From Streptomyces longisporoflavus (GTDB lineage: Bacteria > Actinomycetota > Actinomycetes > Streptomycetales > Streptomycetaceae), in assembly GCF_014649775.1 (NCBI RefSeq), contig NZ_BMTR01000005.1, positions 124,001-188,000 on the forward strand: 64,000 bases of DNA, written 5' to 3'. Positions within the stretch are counted from its first letter, which is position 1, and the number at the start of each line of letters is the position of its first letter. The position numbers and the translations under genes are program-made. Of the stretch, positions 1-8,673 are shown one piece after another. Under the pieces are notes generated by a model. The model was not told the origin of the DNA. It ran no database searches and saw only the letters and a program-made list of their open reading frames with translations.

Positions 1-692
1 ACGTCGTAGGGGCGCGAGGCGCCCTGCGGGTCGTCGTTGTTCTTGGACATCGCCATCATGTTGCCGAACGCGACGATCGGCAGCGGGTGGATCGCCGCCT
101 CCGTGCCGCCCGCGACGACGACGTCGGCGCGGCCGGTGCGGATCATCTCGATCGCGTAGCCGATGGCCTCGGCGCCCGAGGCGCAGGCCGACACCGGGGT
201 GTGGACGCCCGCGTGGGCGCCGAGCTCGATGCCGACGTTGGCCGAAGGCGAGTTGGGCATCAGCATCGGCACGGTGTGCGGGGAGACGCGGCGTACGCCC
301 TTCTCCTTGAGCACGTCGTACTGGTCGAGCAGGGTGGTCACGCCGCCGATGCCGGAGGCGATGACCGCGCCGAGGCGGTGCGGGTCGACGGAGGTGTCCT
401 CGCCGGCCTTCGCGGTGTAACCCGCGTCGGCCCAGGCCTCCTTGGCCGCGATCAGCGCGAACTGCGCCGAACGGTCCAGCTTGCGGGCCTGCGGCCGGGG
501 AATGATCTCGCCCGGCTCCACCGCGATCTGGCCCGCGATGCGGACCGGAAGCTCGGCGGCCCAGTCCTGTTCGAGAAGACTGACACCGGAACGGCCCGCG
601 ATCAGGCCCTCCCAGGTCGAGGCTGCGTCGCCACCCAGCGGTGTGGTTGCGCCGATACCGGTGACGACCACGGTGCGATTGGTCGAGTTCAC
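1..692 (-). CDS. fabF: beta-ketoacyl-ACP synthase II (KAS II), 3' part missing
   Basis: FabF condenses malonyl-ACP with acyl-ACP in fatty-acid elongation in the cytosol. The N-terminal 230 residues are present; the gene runs off the left edge. The start reads VNSTNRTVVVTGIGATTPLG, and the active-site cysteine lies in VSACASGAEA, followed by GGTEAAIHPLP and SKNNDDPQGASRPYD, all typical of KAS II. The GTG at 692 has GGAG about 9 nt upstream; an in-frame GTG at 707 is the alternative. It is the last visible gene of the fabD-fabH-acpP-fabF operon, 102 bp after acpP. Identification is secure; the catalytic histidines lie outside the window. Confidence 0.96.
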   Translation of the reverse strand, partial: MNSTNRTVVVTGIGATTPLGGDAASTWEGLIAGRSGVSLLEQDWAAELPVRIAGQIAVEPGEIIPRPQARKLDRSAQFALIAAKEAWADAGYTAKAGEDTSVDPHRLGAVIASGIGGVTTLLDQYDVLKEKGVRRVSPHTVPMLMPNSPSANVGIELGAHAGVHTPVSACASGAEAIGYAIEMIRTGRADVVVAGGTEAAIHPLPIVAFGNMMAMSKNNDDPQGASRPYD

Positions 693-794
693 AGGAAAAT
701 TCTCCACGGTGTTGAGGGGATCAGCGGCGCCACCGCCGGGTGGCGACAGCAGAGCAGCCTTGGTCAGGCCTGTTGCTTCAGCAGCGGAACCTGA

Positions 795-1046
795 TCAGGC
801 GTCCTGGTGCTTGAGGATGTAGCTGGTCGCGTCGCCGACCGTCTTGAGGTTCTTGACGTCGTCGTCCGGGATCTTGACGTCGAAGCGCTCTTCGGCGGCG
901 ACGACGACCTCGACCATGGACAGCGAGTCGACGTCCAGGTCGTCGGTGAAGGACTTGTCCAGCTGGACGTCCTCGACCGGGATGCCGGCGATCTCGTTCA
1001 CGATCTCGGCGAGACCGGCGACGATCTCTTCCTGAGTGGCGGCCAT
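795..1046 (-). CDS. acpP: acyl carrier protein of fatty-acid synthase
   Basis: This 83-residue acidic four-helix protein carries growing acyl chains on a 4'-phosphopantetheine arm. The attachment serine is Ser41 in DDLDVDSLSMVE, the canonical ACP motif. The length is normal for the family. The ATG at 1046 follows a good ribosome-binding site (GAAGGAG, about 7 nt upstream). It sits between fabH (97 bp gap) and fabF (102 bp gap) on the same strand. This is the standard actinomycete fabDHPF order, so it is the primary-metabolism ACP rather than a polyketide one. Confidence 0.97.
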   Translation of the reverse strand: MAATQEEIVAGLAEIVNEIAGIPVEDVQLDKSFTDDLDVDSLSMVEVVVAAEERFDVKIPDDDVKNLKTVGDATSYILKHQDA

Positions 1047-1143
1047 GTTGGCGCTCCTTCTATGTATCCAGAGGGTGTGGCGCCCGCCGCGGCAGCGGCA
1101 GGTTGGTTACAGCCGTACGGACCGGATGATCCGGACGGGATGC

Positions 1144-2175
1144 CTAGGGGAGGGTAACGACCGTGGCGGCGTACACGAGACCTGCCCCGAAGCCGATGAC
1201 GAGCGCGGTGTCGCCGCTCTTCGCCTCGCCGGTCGCCAGGAGCCGCTCCATCGCGAGCGGGATCGAGGCTGCCGACGTGTTGCCGGTGGTGCGCACGTCA
1301 CGGGCGACCGTGACGTGTTCCGGCAGTTTGAGAGTCTTCACCATCGAGTCGATGATCCGCTCGTTGGCCTGGTGCGGAATGAAGACGTCCAGGTCGTCCG
1401 CGGTGATCCCGGCCGCGTCCAGCGCCTGCTGAGCGACCTTCGCCATCTCGAACACGGCCCAGCGGAAGACCGCCTGGCCCTCCTGCGTGATCGCGGGGAA
1501 CTTGATGTTGCCCCTGCTGTCGAGAGGCAGGTTCGAGACATCGCCGACGTGGAAGTCGTTCCACGCCACGGTCTGCTTGATGGTCTCGGACTTGTCGCCC
1601 TCGCTGCCCCAGATGGTGGGGCCGATCTGCGGTTCCGTGGCCGGACCGACGATCACGGCGCCCGCGCCGTCACCGAACAGGAAGGCCGTGGCGCGGTCCT
1701 CCAGGTCGGTCAGGTCGCTCAGCCGCTCGACGCCGATGACCAGGACGTACTCCGCGGAACCGTCGGTGATCATGCCCTTGGCGAGCGTGAGGCCGTAGCC
1801 GAAGCCGGCGCAGCCCGCGGAGATGTCGAACGCGGCGGGCTTGCCCGCGCCGATCTTGTCCGCGATCTCGGTCGCGATGGCCGGGGTCTGCTTGAAGTGC
1901 GAGACGGTCGAGACGACGACCGCGCCGATCTGCTCCGGGGTGATGCCCGCGTCGGCGATCGCCTTGCCGGAGGCCTCGACGGACATCGCGGCCACGGTCT
2001 CCTCGTCGGAGGCCCAGTGGCGGGTCGCGATGCCGGAGCGGGAGCGGATCCACTCGTCGGACGAGTCGATCGTCTCGAGGATCACCTCGTTGGGCACGAC
2101 ACGAGTCGGGCGGTAGCCGCCGACACCCATGATGCGCGCGTACGGGGCGCCCTTACTGGGCTTGATCTTCGACAT
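1144..2175 (-). CDS. fabH: beta-ketoacyl-ACP synthase III
   Basis: FabH starts each fatty acid by condensing an acyl-CoA primer with malonyl-ACP; in Streptomyces it favours branched primers. At 343 residues the length is normal. The catalytic triad is visible: Cys122 (DISAGCAGFG), His268 (FIPHQANERI) and Asn299 (RTTGNTSAAS). The ATG at 2175 has AGGAG 6 nt upstream. It lies 17 bp downstream of fabD, so the two are very likely cotranscribed. The C-terminal GFGAGLVYAA segment is typical of the family. Confidence 0.97.
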   Translation of the reverse strand: MSKIKPSKGAPYARIMGVGGYRPTRVVPNEVILETIDSSDEWIRSRSGIATRHWASDEETVAAMSVEASGKAIADAGITPEQIGAVVVSTVSHFKQTPAIATEIADKIGAGKPAAFDISAGCAGFGYGLTLAKGMITDGSAEYVLVIGVERLSDLTDLEDRATAFLFGDGAGAVIVGPATEPQIGPTIWGSEGDKSETIKQTVAWNDFHVGDVSNLPLDSRGNIKFPAITQEGQAVFRWAVFEMAKVAQQALDAAGITADDLDVFIPHQANERIIDSMVKTLKLPEHVTVARDVRTTGNTSAASIPLAMERLLATGEAKSGDTALVIGFGAGLVYAATVVTLP

Positions 2176-2192
2176 GCTCTCCTGGCTCCTTC

Positions 2193-3146
2193 TCAGGCAC
2201 CCGCCGCGTCGGCGGCGGATGCGGTGTCGGCGATGAGCTCACGAGCGGCGTCGAGGTCGTCGGGGGTCTTGAGGGCCACCGTCCGAACGCCGGGCAGAGC
2301 GCGCTTGGCGAGACCGGTCAGCGTGCCGCCGGGGCACAACTCGATCATCGCCGTGGCGCCGAGGTCCTTGAACGTGTCCATGCACAGGTCCCAGCGCACC
2401 GGGTTGGCCACCTGGCCCACCAGGCGGGACACGATCTCCGCGCCGTTCGGCACGGCCCGGCCGTCGCGGTTCGAGACGTACGTCAGCTTCGGGTCGGCCG
2501 GGTCGAGGGACTTGGCGGCCTCCTCGAGCGTGGCGACCGCGGGAGCCATGTGGTGCGTGTGGAACGCGCCCGCCACCTTCAACGGTACGACGCGGCGCAC
2601 GCCCTCGGGCTTGTCCTCGGCGAGCGCGGCGATCTGCTCCGCGGTGCCCGCGGCGACGATCTGCCCCGCGCCGTTCACGTTCGCCGGCGTCAGGCCGAGC
2701 TTCTCCAGGTGCGGGACGGTGACCTCGGGGTCGCCGCCGAGCAGGGCGGCCATACCGGTCTCCGTGACCGCCGCGGCGTCGGCCATCGCCAGACCGCGCG
2801 TACGGACCAGACGGAGCGCGGCCTCGTCGCCGATCACACCCGCGTACGCGGCCGCGGTGATCTCGCCGACGCTGTGTCCCGCGACCGCGCCGGGCTTGTT
2901 CGCGGCGAGGGCGTCACCGAGTGCCTCGGCGGACAGCAGACCGGCGGCCACGAGCAGCGGCTGGGCCACGGCGGTGTCGCGGATGGCGTCCGCGTCGGCC
3001 TGCGTGCCGTAGTGGGCAAGGTCGAGCCCGATGGCGTCCGACCAGGCGGCGAGGCGGTCTGCGGCGCCGGGGAGGTCGAGCCAGGGGGTCAGGAAGCCGG
3101 GCGTCTGGGCGCCTTGGCCGGGAGCGACGAGTACGAGCACTCTCAC
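2193..3146 (-). CDS. fabD: malonyl-CoA:ACP transacylase
   Basis: FabD moves malonyl from CoA to ACP, feeding the KAS enzymes. Residues VLVAPGQGAQTPGF form the oxyanion loop, the nucleophile is Ser92 in GHSVGE, and His196 in AFHTHHM is the likely catalytic partner. The length (317 aa) is normal. The start is GTG at 3146 or the in-frame GTG at 3140; a purine-rich AAGAGAGA lies just upstream and does not settle the choice. It is the first gene of the operon. The gap before it carries TACAAT at 3208-3213 but no convincing -35 box, which suits a promoter needing the FasR activator. Confidence 0.96.
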   Translation of the reverse strand: MRVLVLVAPGQGAQTPGFLTPWLDLPGAADRLAAWSDAIGLDLAHYGTQADADAIRDTAVAQPLLVAAGLLSAEALGDALAANKPGAVAGHSVGEITAAAYAGVIGDEAALRLVRTRGLAMADAAAVTETGMAALLGGDPEVTVPHLEKLGLTPANVNGAGQIVAAGTAEQIAALAEDKPEGVRRVVPLKVAGAFHTHHMAPAVATLEEAAKSLDPADPKLTYVSNRDGRAVPNGAEIVSRLVGQVANPVRWDLCMDTFKDLGATAMIELCPGGTLTGLAKRALPGVRTVALKTPDDLDAARELIADTASAADAAGA

Positions 3147-3229
3147 ACTCTCTCTTGTGGACGGTGGGAGCCGCCCGTGGGGACAGGGACGAAGAACCGC
3201 TGGGGGAATTGTAGGGGCCCGACAAAATC
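3147..3229 (-). promoter_or_regulatory. fabD operon promoter region (probable FasR target)
   Basis: This 83 bp gap separates fasR from fabD. Reading the minus strand, TACAAT at 3213-3208 is a good -10 box, while the hexamer 17-18 bp upstream (around the fasR stop codon) does not resemble TTGACA. FasR is known in S. coelicolor to bind upstream of the fab operon and activate it, so an activator-dependent promoter is expected here. The FasR site itself cannot be recognised by eye. Confidence 0.55.
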
Positions 3230-4495
3230 CTACGGTTGGAGATCTCCGTCGGCCAGACGCCCCAGGATCAGCGCGATCCGCAGCGTGAATGCGGAGCGCA
3301 CATCGGAGGGTGACCAGCCGGTGACGTCTGTCACACGTCGCAGCCGGTAGCGCACGGTGTTGGGGTGCACGAAGAGCATCCGGGCGGCCCCTTCGAGGCT
3401 GCTGGCCTGTTCCAGATAGACGCTGAGCGTCTCCAGGAGCGCGGAGCCCGCTTCCTCCAGTGGTCTGTAGATCTCCTCCACCAACTGCTCACGAGCGGCG
3501 GGATCGCTCGCGATCGCGCGCTCCGGCAGGAGATCGTCCGCCAGGACGGGACGCGGGGCGTCCTGCCAGGCGGCACAGGCCTTGAGTCCGGCGGCCGCGG
3601 CCTGCGCGGACCGGGTGGCGGCGAGCAGGTCGGGGACGATGGGGCCCGCGACGACGGGCCCGGCGGCGTAGGGCCCGATCAGGCCCTTGGCGACATGCAG
3701 CGGATTGTCGCTGCCGCCCGCGATGACGACAAGACGGTCGCCGAGCACACCGGTAAGGACCTGCAGCTTGGCGTGCCGCGCGGCGCGGCGGATGGCCTCG
3801 ACGGTGAGTTCGCTGTCGCCGTCGGGAGCGGTACCGAGCACGACGCAGACGTGCTCTGGGGAGTTCCAGCCGAGTGCGGCGGCCCTGCTCACCGCCCCCT
3901 CGTCGGCCTCCCCGGAGAGCACGGCGTTCACCACCAGCGACTCCAGGCGGGCGTCCCAGGCACCGCGTGCCTCGGCGGCCTGCGCGTAGACCTGCGCGGT
4001 GGCGAAGGCGATCTCGCGGGCGTAGACGAGGAGCGCCTCGCGGAGCACGGACTCGTCGCCCGGCGCCGCGACCTCGTCGATCGCGGACTCCATCACCTCG
4101 ATCGTCGTACGCACCATCTCGACGGTCTGGCGCAGGGTGATCGCCCTGGTCAGCTCGCGCGGGGCGGTGCCGAAGACGTCGGTCGAGATGGCCTGGGGGG
4201 CATCGGGATGCCGGAACCACTCGGTGAAGGCGGCGATACCCGCCTGCGCCACCAGGCCGATCCAGGAGCGGTTCTCCGGGGGCATCGCCCGGTACCAGGA
4301 GAGCGTCTCGTCCATGCGCGCGATGGCCTGCGCCGCGAGGCTGCCGGATGACTGTTCGAGGCGCTTCAGCGTGGCTGAGTGCGCGTGCGCCTTGCGGTGC
4401 GCGTCCTGGCGGGCGGCCTCCTCGTGGCGCGCGGCTTCCTCGTGGTCTGCCTGATGGGCGTCCTGGCGGGCTTCGTTCGCAGAGGGTTCGGGCAC
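3230..4495 (-). CDS. fasR: FasR, PucR/CdaR-type activator of fatty-acid synthesis
   Basis: This 421-residue regulator has a long all-helical sensor region and a C-terminal helix-turn-helix with the PucR-family signature LFVHPNTVRYRLRRV near residue 385. The SATLKRLEQSSGSLAAQAIARM segment near residues 40-60 matches the Streptomyces FasR family as I know it. The first 40 residues are a low-complexity His/Ala/Glu stretch (HEEAARHEEAARQDAH) and probably vary between species. The start is GTG at 4495. It is encoded directly upstream of fabD on the same strand, the conserved location for the activator of the fab operon. Its own promoter lies in the 59 bp divergent gap with the pirin gene. Confidence 0.93.
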   Translation of the reverse strand: MPEPSANEARQDAHQADHEEAARHEEAARQDAHRKAHAHSATLKRLEQSSGSLAAQAIARMDETLSWYRAMPPENRSWIGLVAQAGIAAFTEWFRHPDAPQAISTDVFGTAPRELTRAITLRQTVEMVRTTIEVMESAIDEVAAPGDESVLREALLVYAREIAFATAQVYAQAAEARGAWDARLESLVVNAVLSGEADEGAVSRAAALGWNSPEHVCVVLGTAPDGDSELTVEAIRRAARHAKLQVLTGVLGDRLVVIAGGSDNPLHVAKGLIGPYAAGPVVAGPIVPDLLAATRSAQAAAAGLKACAAWQDAPRPVLADDLLPERAIASDPAAREQLVEEIYRPLEEAGSALLETLSVYLEQASSLEGAARMLFVHPNTVRYRLRRVTDVTGWSPSDVRSAFTLRIALILGRLADGDLQP

Positions 4496-4541
4496 GGGGA
4501 CAAGACTGCCTTATCGGGACGGGGGTGTGCGGTGCCGGGTC

Positions 4542-4554
4542 TAACGTGGGGTGT
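4542..4554 (+). promoter_or_regulatory. -10 box of the pirin gene; probable leaderless start
   Basis: TAACGT at 4542-4547 lies exactly 7 nt before the GTG at 4555. Transcription would begin at or next to the start codon, so the mRNA is probably leaderless, which is common in Streptomyces. Confidence 0.5.
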
Positions 4555-5232
4555 GTGATTGATGTACGGCGCTCCGGCGGCCGGTACCGCGGCGGGGAGC
4601 CCGGCGCCGGTATCGAGACCTTCCACGCCTTCTCCTTCGGGCCGCACTACGACCCGGACAACGTCCGCTTCGGCGCGGTCCTGGCCTGCAACGAAGAGCG
4701 GCTCGCGCCCGGCGCGGGCTTCGGCGAACACCCGCACAGCCACACCGAGATCGTGACCTGGGTGACGGAAGGCGAACTGACCCACCGGGACTCGGCCGGG
4801 CACGAATCGGTCGTGCGGCCCGGTGACGTGCAGCATCTGAGCGCGGCGGGCGGCGTCCGCCATGTGGAACGCAATGACGGCGCGGTGCCCCTGGTCTTCC
4901 TCCAGATGTGGCTCTCCCCGCTGACGCCGGGCGGCGAGCCGTCCTACGAGGTGGTGCACGGCATCGCGGACTCCACGCCGTACGCCGTCCCGGCGGCGGG
5001 CGCGCTCCTCCACGTCCGCAGACTCGGCGCGGGCGAACGCACCGCGATCCCGGACGCCCCTTTCGCGTACGTCCACGTCGTACGCGGCGAAGTCGCTCTG
5101 GGCGGCGAGAAATTGCTCTCCGGCGACGCGGCCCGGATCACGGGCGCCGAGGGCTTGGAGGCGGTGTCGTCGCCGGGGGGTGGTGGCGATGGTGGTGCGG
5201 AGCTGCTGGTGTGGGAGATGGCGGGGAGGTAG
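4555..5232 (+). CDS. pirin family protein
   Basis: This 225-residue bicupin belongs to the pirin/YhaK family. The N-terminal cupin keeps the metal-binding pattern GFGEHPHSHTEIVTWV...ELTHRDS, with several histidines and a glutamate, followed by GDVQHLSAAGGVRHVE. The pirin start VIDVRRSGGRY sits at the GTG at 4555; longer in-frame starts would run into the divergent fasR gene. Some pirins oxidise quercetin or sense redox state, but the substrate here cannot be told. It stands alone, divergent from fasR with a 59 bp gap. Confidence 0.88.
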   Translation: MIDVRRSGGRYRGGEPGAGIETFHAFSFGPHYDPDNVRFGAVLACNEERLAPGAGFGEHPHSHTEIVTWVTEGELTHRDSAGHESVVRPGDVQHLSAAGGVRHVERNDGAVPLVFLQMWLSPLTPGGEPSYEVVHGIADSTPYAVPAAGALLHVRRLGAGERTAIPDAPFAYVHVVRGEVALGGEKLLSGDAARITGAEGLEAVSSPGGGGDGGAELLVWEMAGR

Positions 5233-5390
5233 ACCCGCGCGGCTGTGGGCAGTCGTGCCGCTGGGGCGGCACGGGTGGGCACAGCGACGGCACCCCGCCC
5301 CGCCGGGCTGCGGAAAAGCTCCTTGCGGAGGCTGGGCTGCAGGGGCACTGCTGGGTACTGGGCGCTGCTCAGGGCCGTATAACCCCGCGA

Positions 5391-5466
5391 CGCGCAGGGG
5401 AGGGCCCTTTCAGAACGTGCAGAGGAGGGGACCTTGCAGAACGCGCAGGGGAGGGCCCCTTACAGC
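5391..5466. repeat. three imperfect ~25 bp tandem copies overlapping a stop codon
   Basis: Copies at 5391-5415, 5416-5441 and 5442-5466 share the pattern CGYGCAGRGGAGGG followed by MCYTTNCAG. The last copy contains the TAA stop of the serine hydrolase (5460-5462 on the minus strand), so the array looks like outward duplication of the 3' end of that gene. The rest of the gap (5233-5390) shows no gene. Confidence 0.7.
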
Positions 5467-6275
5467 TCGGCAAGCACCGCATCGGTGAACGGCGGCCACG
5501 CCTCGACGGCCCACGGCCCGAACGCTCGATCCGCCAGAGCGACACACGCCGCCCCCGCATCGGGATCGACCCAGAGGAACGTCCCCGCCTGCCCGAAGTG
5601 CCCGAACGTCCGAGGCGACGACGAACTCCCCGTCCAGTGCGGCGACTTGGAGTCCCGGATCTCGAACCCGAGCCCCCAGTCATTGGGGCTCTGATGCCCG
5701 TAACCGGGAAGCACACCCTTGAGCCCCGGATGCACTACGGACATCGCCTCGGCCACCGTTCGCGGATCGAGCAACCGCGGAGCCTGCACCTCGGCGGCGA
5801 ACTTCATCAGGTCGTCAACCGTGGACACCCCGTCCTTGGCGGGCGACGCACCCCCGTCGAGCGAGGTGGCCGCCATCCCCAACGGCTCGAGCACGGCCTG
5901 TCGCAGATACTCCCCGAAGGGAATGTCCGTCGCCTTGGCGATGTGATCCCCGAGAACCTCGAAGCCCGCGTTCGAGTACAGCCGCCGCGTCCCGGCAGGC
6001 GCCATCACCCGGTGCTCGTCGAACGCCAGACCACTGGTGTGCGCAAGGAGATGCCGCACCGTCGATCCCTCGGGCCCGGCGGGCTCGTCAAGCTCGACGG
6101 CCCCCTCTTCGTACGCCACGAGCACCGCGTACGCCGCCAGCGGTTTGGTGACCGAAGCGAGCGCGAAACGGTGCCCGGTGGGTCCGTGCGCCCCGACGAC
6201 CGTGCCGTCCGCGCGAACGACGGCGGCGGCAGCGGTGGGGACCGGCCAGTTCTCGATCAACGCCAGGCTCTGCAT
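5460..6275 (-). CDS. serine hydrolase, beta-lactamase/PBP class C fold
   Basis: This 271-residue cytoplasmic-looking protein has the class C/esterase motifs SVTK (Ser41-Lys44), YSN (Tyr100-Asn102) and a C-terminal FGHFGQAG corresponding to HxG. No signal peptide is visible, which argues for an EstB-like esterase or D-aminopeptidase role rather than cell-wall or antibiotic targets. The ATG at 6275 is preceded by TAGGCT (6288-6283 on the minus strand) with 7 nt between, so it may be transcribed leaderless even though a GNAT gene ends 19 bp upstream. The natural substrate is unknown. Confidence 0.85.
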   Translation of the reverse strand: MQSLALIENWPVPTAAAAVVRADGTVVGAHGPTGHRFALASVTKPLAAYAVLVAYEEGAVELDEPAGPEGSTVRHLLAHTSGLAFDEHRVMAPAGTRRLYSNAGFEVLGDHIAKATDIPFGEYLRQAVLEPLGMAATSLDGGASPAKDGVSTVDDLMKFAAEVQAPRLLDPRTVAEAMSVVHPGLKGVLPGYGHQSPNDWGLGFEIRDSKSPHWTGSSSSPRTFGHFGQAGTFLWVDPDAGAACVALADRAFGPWAVEAWPPFTDAVLAEL

Positions 6276-6294
6276 GTGTACGAGCCTATGCGCC

Positions 6295-6786
6295 CTACAG
6301 GCTCAGCCGCATCGAGGGGTCGGGCTTGCGCACGAAACCCAGCGAGGCATACAAGGGCTCGGCCTCCGCCGACGCATTGAGATCCACGCTCCCCGCACCC
6401 CGCTCCCGGAGCCAGTCGAGGAGCACCTCCATGCACGCCCGCGCATACCCACGCCGCCGGTGCTCCGGATCGGTGGCGACACTGAACACGTGGCCGATGA
6501 CGCCCCGTGGATTACCGGCCCGCCCGATGCGGTAGTCCAGCGTCCCCACCACCAGCGCCGCCAGCTTGCCCGGCCGACCGGGCTGGTCGACGACGAAGGC
6601 GGCGAAGTCGCCCTCCGGATCAGCCAGCTTGTCCCGTACGACGGCAATGGACTCGGCGTGCCACCCGGTGTCGGAGTCGGCCGCTCCGGCTGCCGAACGG
6701 CCGGCGAACACCGAGTCGATCATCACCTGCCGCAGCCTGAGCAGTTCCTCGGCATCCTCTGGCGTGGCGCGACGTACAACACTCAT
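6295..6786 (-). CDS. GNAT family N-acetyltransferase
   Basis: This 163-residue protein has the GNAT acetyl-CoA-binding pattern SVATDPEHRRRGYARACMEV (motif A, RRRGYA) and the C-terminal LYASLGFVRK (motif B). The acceptor is unknown. An open frame continues far upstream in this GC-rich DNA, but homology begins at MSVVRRATPED. The ATG at 6786 has TACGGT 7 nt upstream (6799-6794), which suggests a leaderless transcript. The next gene on the same strand is the serine hydrolase, 19 bp downstream, so the two may also be cotranscribed. Confidence 0.87.
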   Translation of the reverse strand: MSVVRRATPEDAEELLRLRQVMIDSVFAGRSAAGAADSDTGWHAESIAVVRDKLADPEGDFAAFVVDQPGRPGKLAALVVGTLDYRIGRAGNPRGVIGHVFSVATDPEHRRRGYARACMEVLLDWLRERGAGSVDLNASAEAEPLYASLGFVRKPDPSMRLSL

Positions 6787-6871
6787 GATCGGCACCGTAG
6801 CCACCGCCCGCAGCGGCGTCGCCCGATTTCCCGAAGATTTGTTTCCGTCACATATTTCTCCCCGGTTCTGC

Positions 6872-6902
6872 TTGCTTGGAGCGCACTCCAAGGTTCTAGC
6901 GT
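6872..6902 (+). promoter_or_regulatory. MerR-type promoter and operator
   Basis: TTGCTT (6872-6877) and TAGCGT (6897-6902) are separated by 19 bp, the over-long spacer typical of MerR-activated promoters. The near-perfect palindrome CTTGGAG-CGCA-CTCCAAG (6875-6892) lies in the spacer, where a MerR dimer would bind. The -10 box ends 7 nt before the ATG at 6910. The site therefore predicts autoregulation of the MerR gene and cotranscription of the reductase. Confidence 0.7.
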
Positions 6903-6909
6903 GGTGGTC

Positions 6910-7575
6910 ATGACGGTGATGGAGACCGAGACCGCCCGCGCCCCGGGCCCCGCACGGGACAAGACGAAGCCGACCTCCGGTGCCGCCGGGGGCACGGACA
7001 GTGCCGAGGGCACGGGCAGTGCGGAAGGCGCCGGAAGCGCCGAGGGCACTGGTAGCGCCGTCGGGGCTGGAAGCGTTGGCGGTGTCGGCAGTACCCGGGG
7101 CATCGGAAGCGCTGGCGGGGCCGGAAGCACCGACGGCACCGGCACCAAGGCGGACAGCTGCGCCTCGGCACCCTCCGCGCATCCCCGCCCGAACGGGCAG
7201 GACCGCTACACGATCAGCGAGGTCGTCGCCTTCGTCGGCCTGACCGCGCACACCCTGCGCTGGTACGAGCGCATCGGCCTGATGCCGCACATCGACCGCT
7301 CCCACACGGGCCAGCGCCGCTACCGCAACCGCGATCTCGACTGGCTCACCTTCGTCGGCAAGCTCCGCCTGACCGGCATGCCGGTGGCGGACATGGTCCG
7401 TTACGCCGAGCTGGTACGCGAGGGCGAACACACCTTCAGCGAGCGCCAGGAACTCCTCGAGCAGACCCGCCGCGACGTCCGCACCCGCATCACGGAACTC
7501 CAGGACACGCTCGCCGTCCTCGACTACAAGATCAACTTTTACGCTGACGCCCGCCCGGCGTCGGAGAGGCTCTGA
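6910..7575 (+). CDS. MerR family transcriptional regulator with Gly/Ser/Thr-rich N-tail
   Basis: The regulator has 221 residues. The DNA-binding domain begins near residue 98 (YTISEVVAFVGLTAHTLRWYERIGLMPH, containing the MerR helix-turn-helix and LRWYERIGL signature) and ends in a coiled coil. The first ~95 residues are a low-complexity GSAEGTGSAEGAGSAEG-type tail built from an 18-bp-like DNA repeat, absent from ordinary MerR proteins. No clustered cysteines suggest metal sensing; related proteins next to oxidoreductases respond to electrophiles or redox stress. The ATG at 6910 is chosen by position after the promoter; ATG 6919 is possible. It is followed after 6 bp by an aldo/keto reductase, its likely target. 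Confidence 0.9.
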   Translation: MTVMETETARAPGPARDKTKPTSGAAGGTDSAEGTGSAEGAGSAEGTGSAVGAGSVGGVGSTRGIGSAGGAGSTDGTGTKADSCASAPSAHPRPNGQDRYTISEVVAFVGLTAHTLRWYERIGLMPHIDRSHTGQRRYRNRDLDWLTFVGKLRLTGMPVADMVRYAELVREGEHTFSERQELLEQTRRDVRTRITELQDTLAVLDYKINFYADARPASERL

Positions 7576-7581
7576 GAACTG

Positions 7582-8673
7582 ATGACCGCCAAAACGCCCG
7601 ACACCCCCGCCACCCCCGAGACGGCTGCGACGGCTGGCACGCCAGGCGCCGCGGGCAAGAACCCCGACCCGATCGGGAAGGTGCAGCTCGGGACGGGCGG
7701 CCCCGAAGTCGGTGTCCAGGGACTCGGCTGCATGGGCATGAGCTTCGCCTACGGCCCCACCGACGCGCAGGAGGCCCGGGCGACCCTGGAGCGCGCCCTC
7801 GAACTGGGTGTCACCTTCTACGACACCGCCGACGCCTACGCCGCCGGCGAGAACGAGAAGTTCCTCGCTCCCTTCTTCAAGGCCCACCGCGACGAGGTGG
7901 TCATCGCCACCAAATTCGCCCTGTCCATCGACCCGAACGACTCGACCAAGCGGATCATCAACAACGACCCCTCCTACATCCGCGCCTGCATCGACGCCAG
8001 CCTCCAACGCCTCGGCGTGGACGTCATCGACGTCTACTACATGCACCGCCGCAACCCGCAGGTACCGATCGAGGAAACCGTCGGCGTGATGGCCGAACTG
8101 GTCGCCGCGGGCAAGGTCAAGCACCTCGGCCTCAGCGAGGTCACCGGCCCCGAACTCCGCGCCGCCCAAGCCGTCCACCCCATCGCCGCCCTCCAGTCGG
8201 AGTGGTCGCTCTTCAGCCGTGACATCGAGCAGGGTGTGGTACCCGTCGCCGCCGAGCTCGGTGTCGGTCTCGTCCCCTACTCTCCGCTCGGCCGCGGCTT
8301 CCTCACCGGCTCGTTCGTCAGCGCCGAAAAGGAGCTCGACGAGGGCGACTTCCGCCGCCAGCAGCCCCGTTTCACCGGCGACAACGCCACCGCCAACGCG
8401 GCCCTCCTCGAACCCGTCCGCACCGTCGCCGACGCCCATGGCGCGAGCCTCGGCCAGGTCGCCCTCGCCTGGGTCCAGCAGCAGGCCCGGGCCCGTGGAC
8501 TGGCGGTCGTGCCGATCCCCGGCACCCGCAAGCGCACCCGCGTCGAGGAGAACACCGCGGCCACCCGCCTCGAACTCACCGCCTCCGAACTCGCCCTCCT
8601 CGACCCCATCGCCGCCCGGGTCGCAGGCGACCGCTACGCCGACATGACCTTCACTTCGGCCGGCCGCGAGTAG
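7582..8673 (+). CDS. aldo/keto reductase
   Basis: This 363-residue NADPH-dependent oxidoreductase reduces carbonyl compounds in the cytosol. The catalytic tetrad is visible: Asp81 and Tyr86 (YDTADAYAAG), Lys111 (ATKFA) and His155 (YYMHRR), with the NADP-binding PIPGTRKRTRVEEN near the C-terminus. The first ~30 residues are a Thr/Ala/Pro-rich extension before VQLGTGGPEVGVQGLGCMGM, the usual AKR beginning. It starts 6 bp after the MerR gene and shares its promoter. The pairing suggests inducible aldehyde or electrophile detoxification, but the substrate is inferred only. Confidence 0.92.
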   Translation: MTAKTPDTPATPETAATAGTPGAAGKNPDPIGKVQLGTGGPEVGVQGLGCMGMSFAYGPTDAQEARATLERALELGVTFYDTADAYAAGENEKFLAPFFKAHRDEVVIATKFALSIDPNDSTKRIINNDPSYIRACIDASLQRLGVDVIDVYYMHRRNPQVPIEETVGVMAELVAAGKVKHLGLSEVTGPELRAAQAVHPIAALQSEWSLFSRDIEQGVVPVAAELGVGLVPYSPLGRGFLTGSFVSAEKELDEGDFRRQQPRFTGDNATANAALLEPVRTVADAHGASLGQVALAWVQQQARARGLAVVPIPGTRKRTRVEENTAATRLELTASELALLDPIAARVAGDRYADMTFTSAGRE

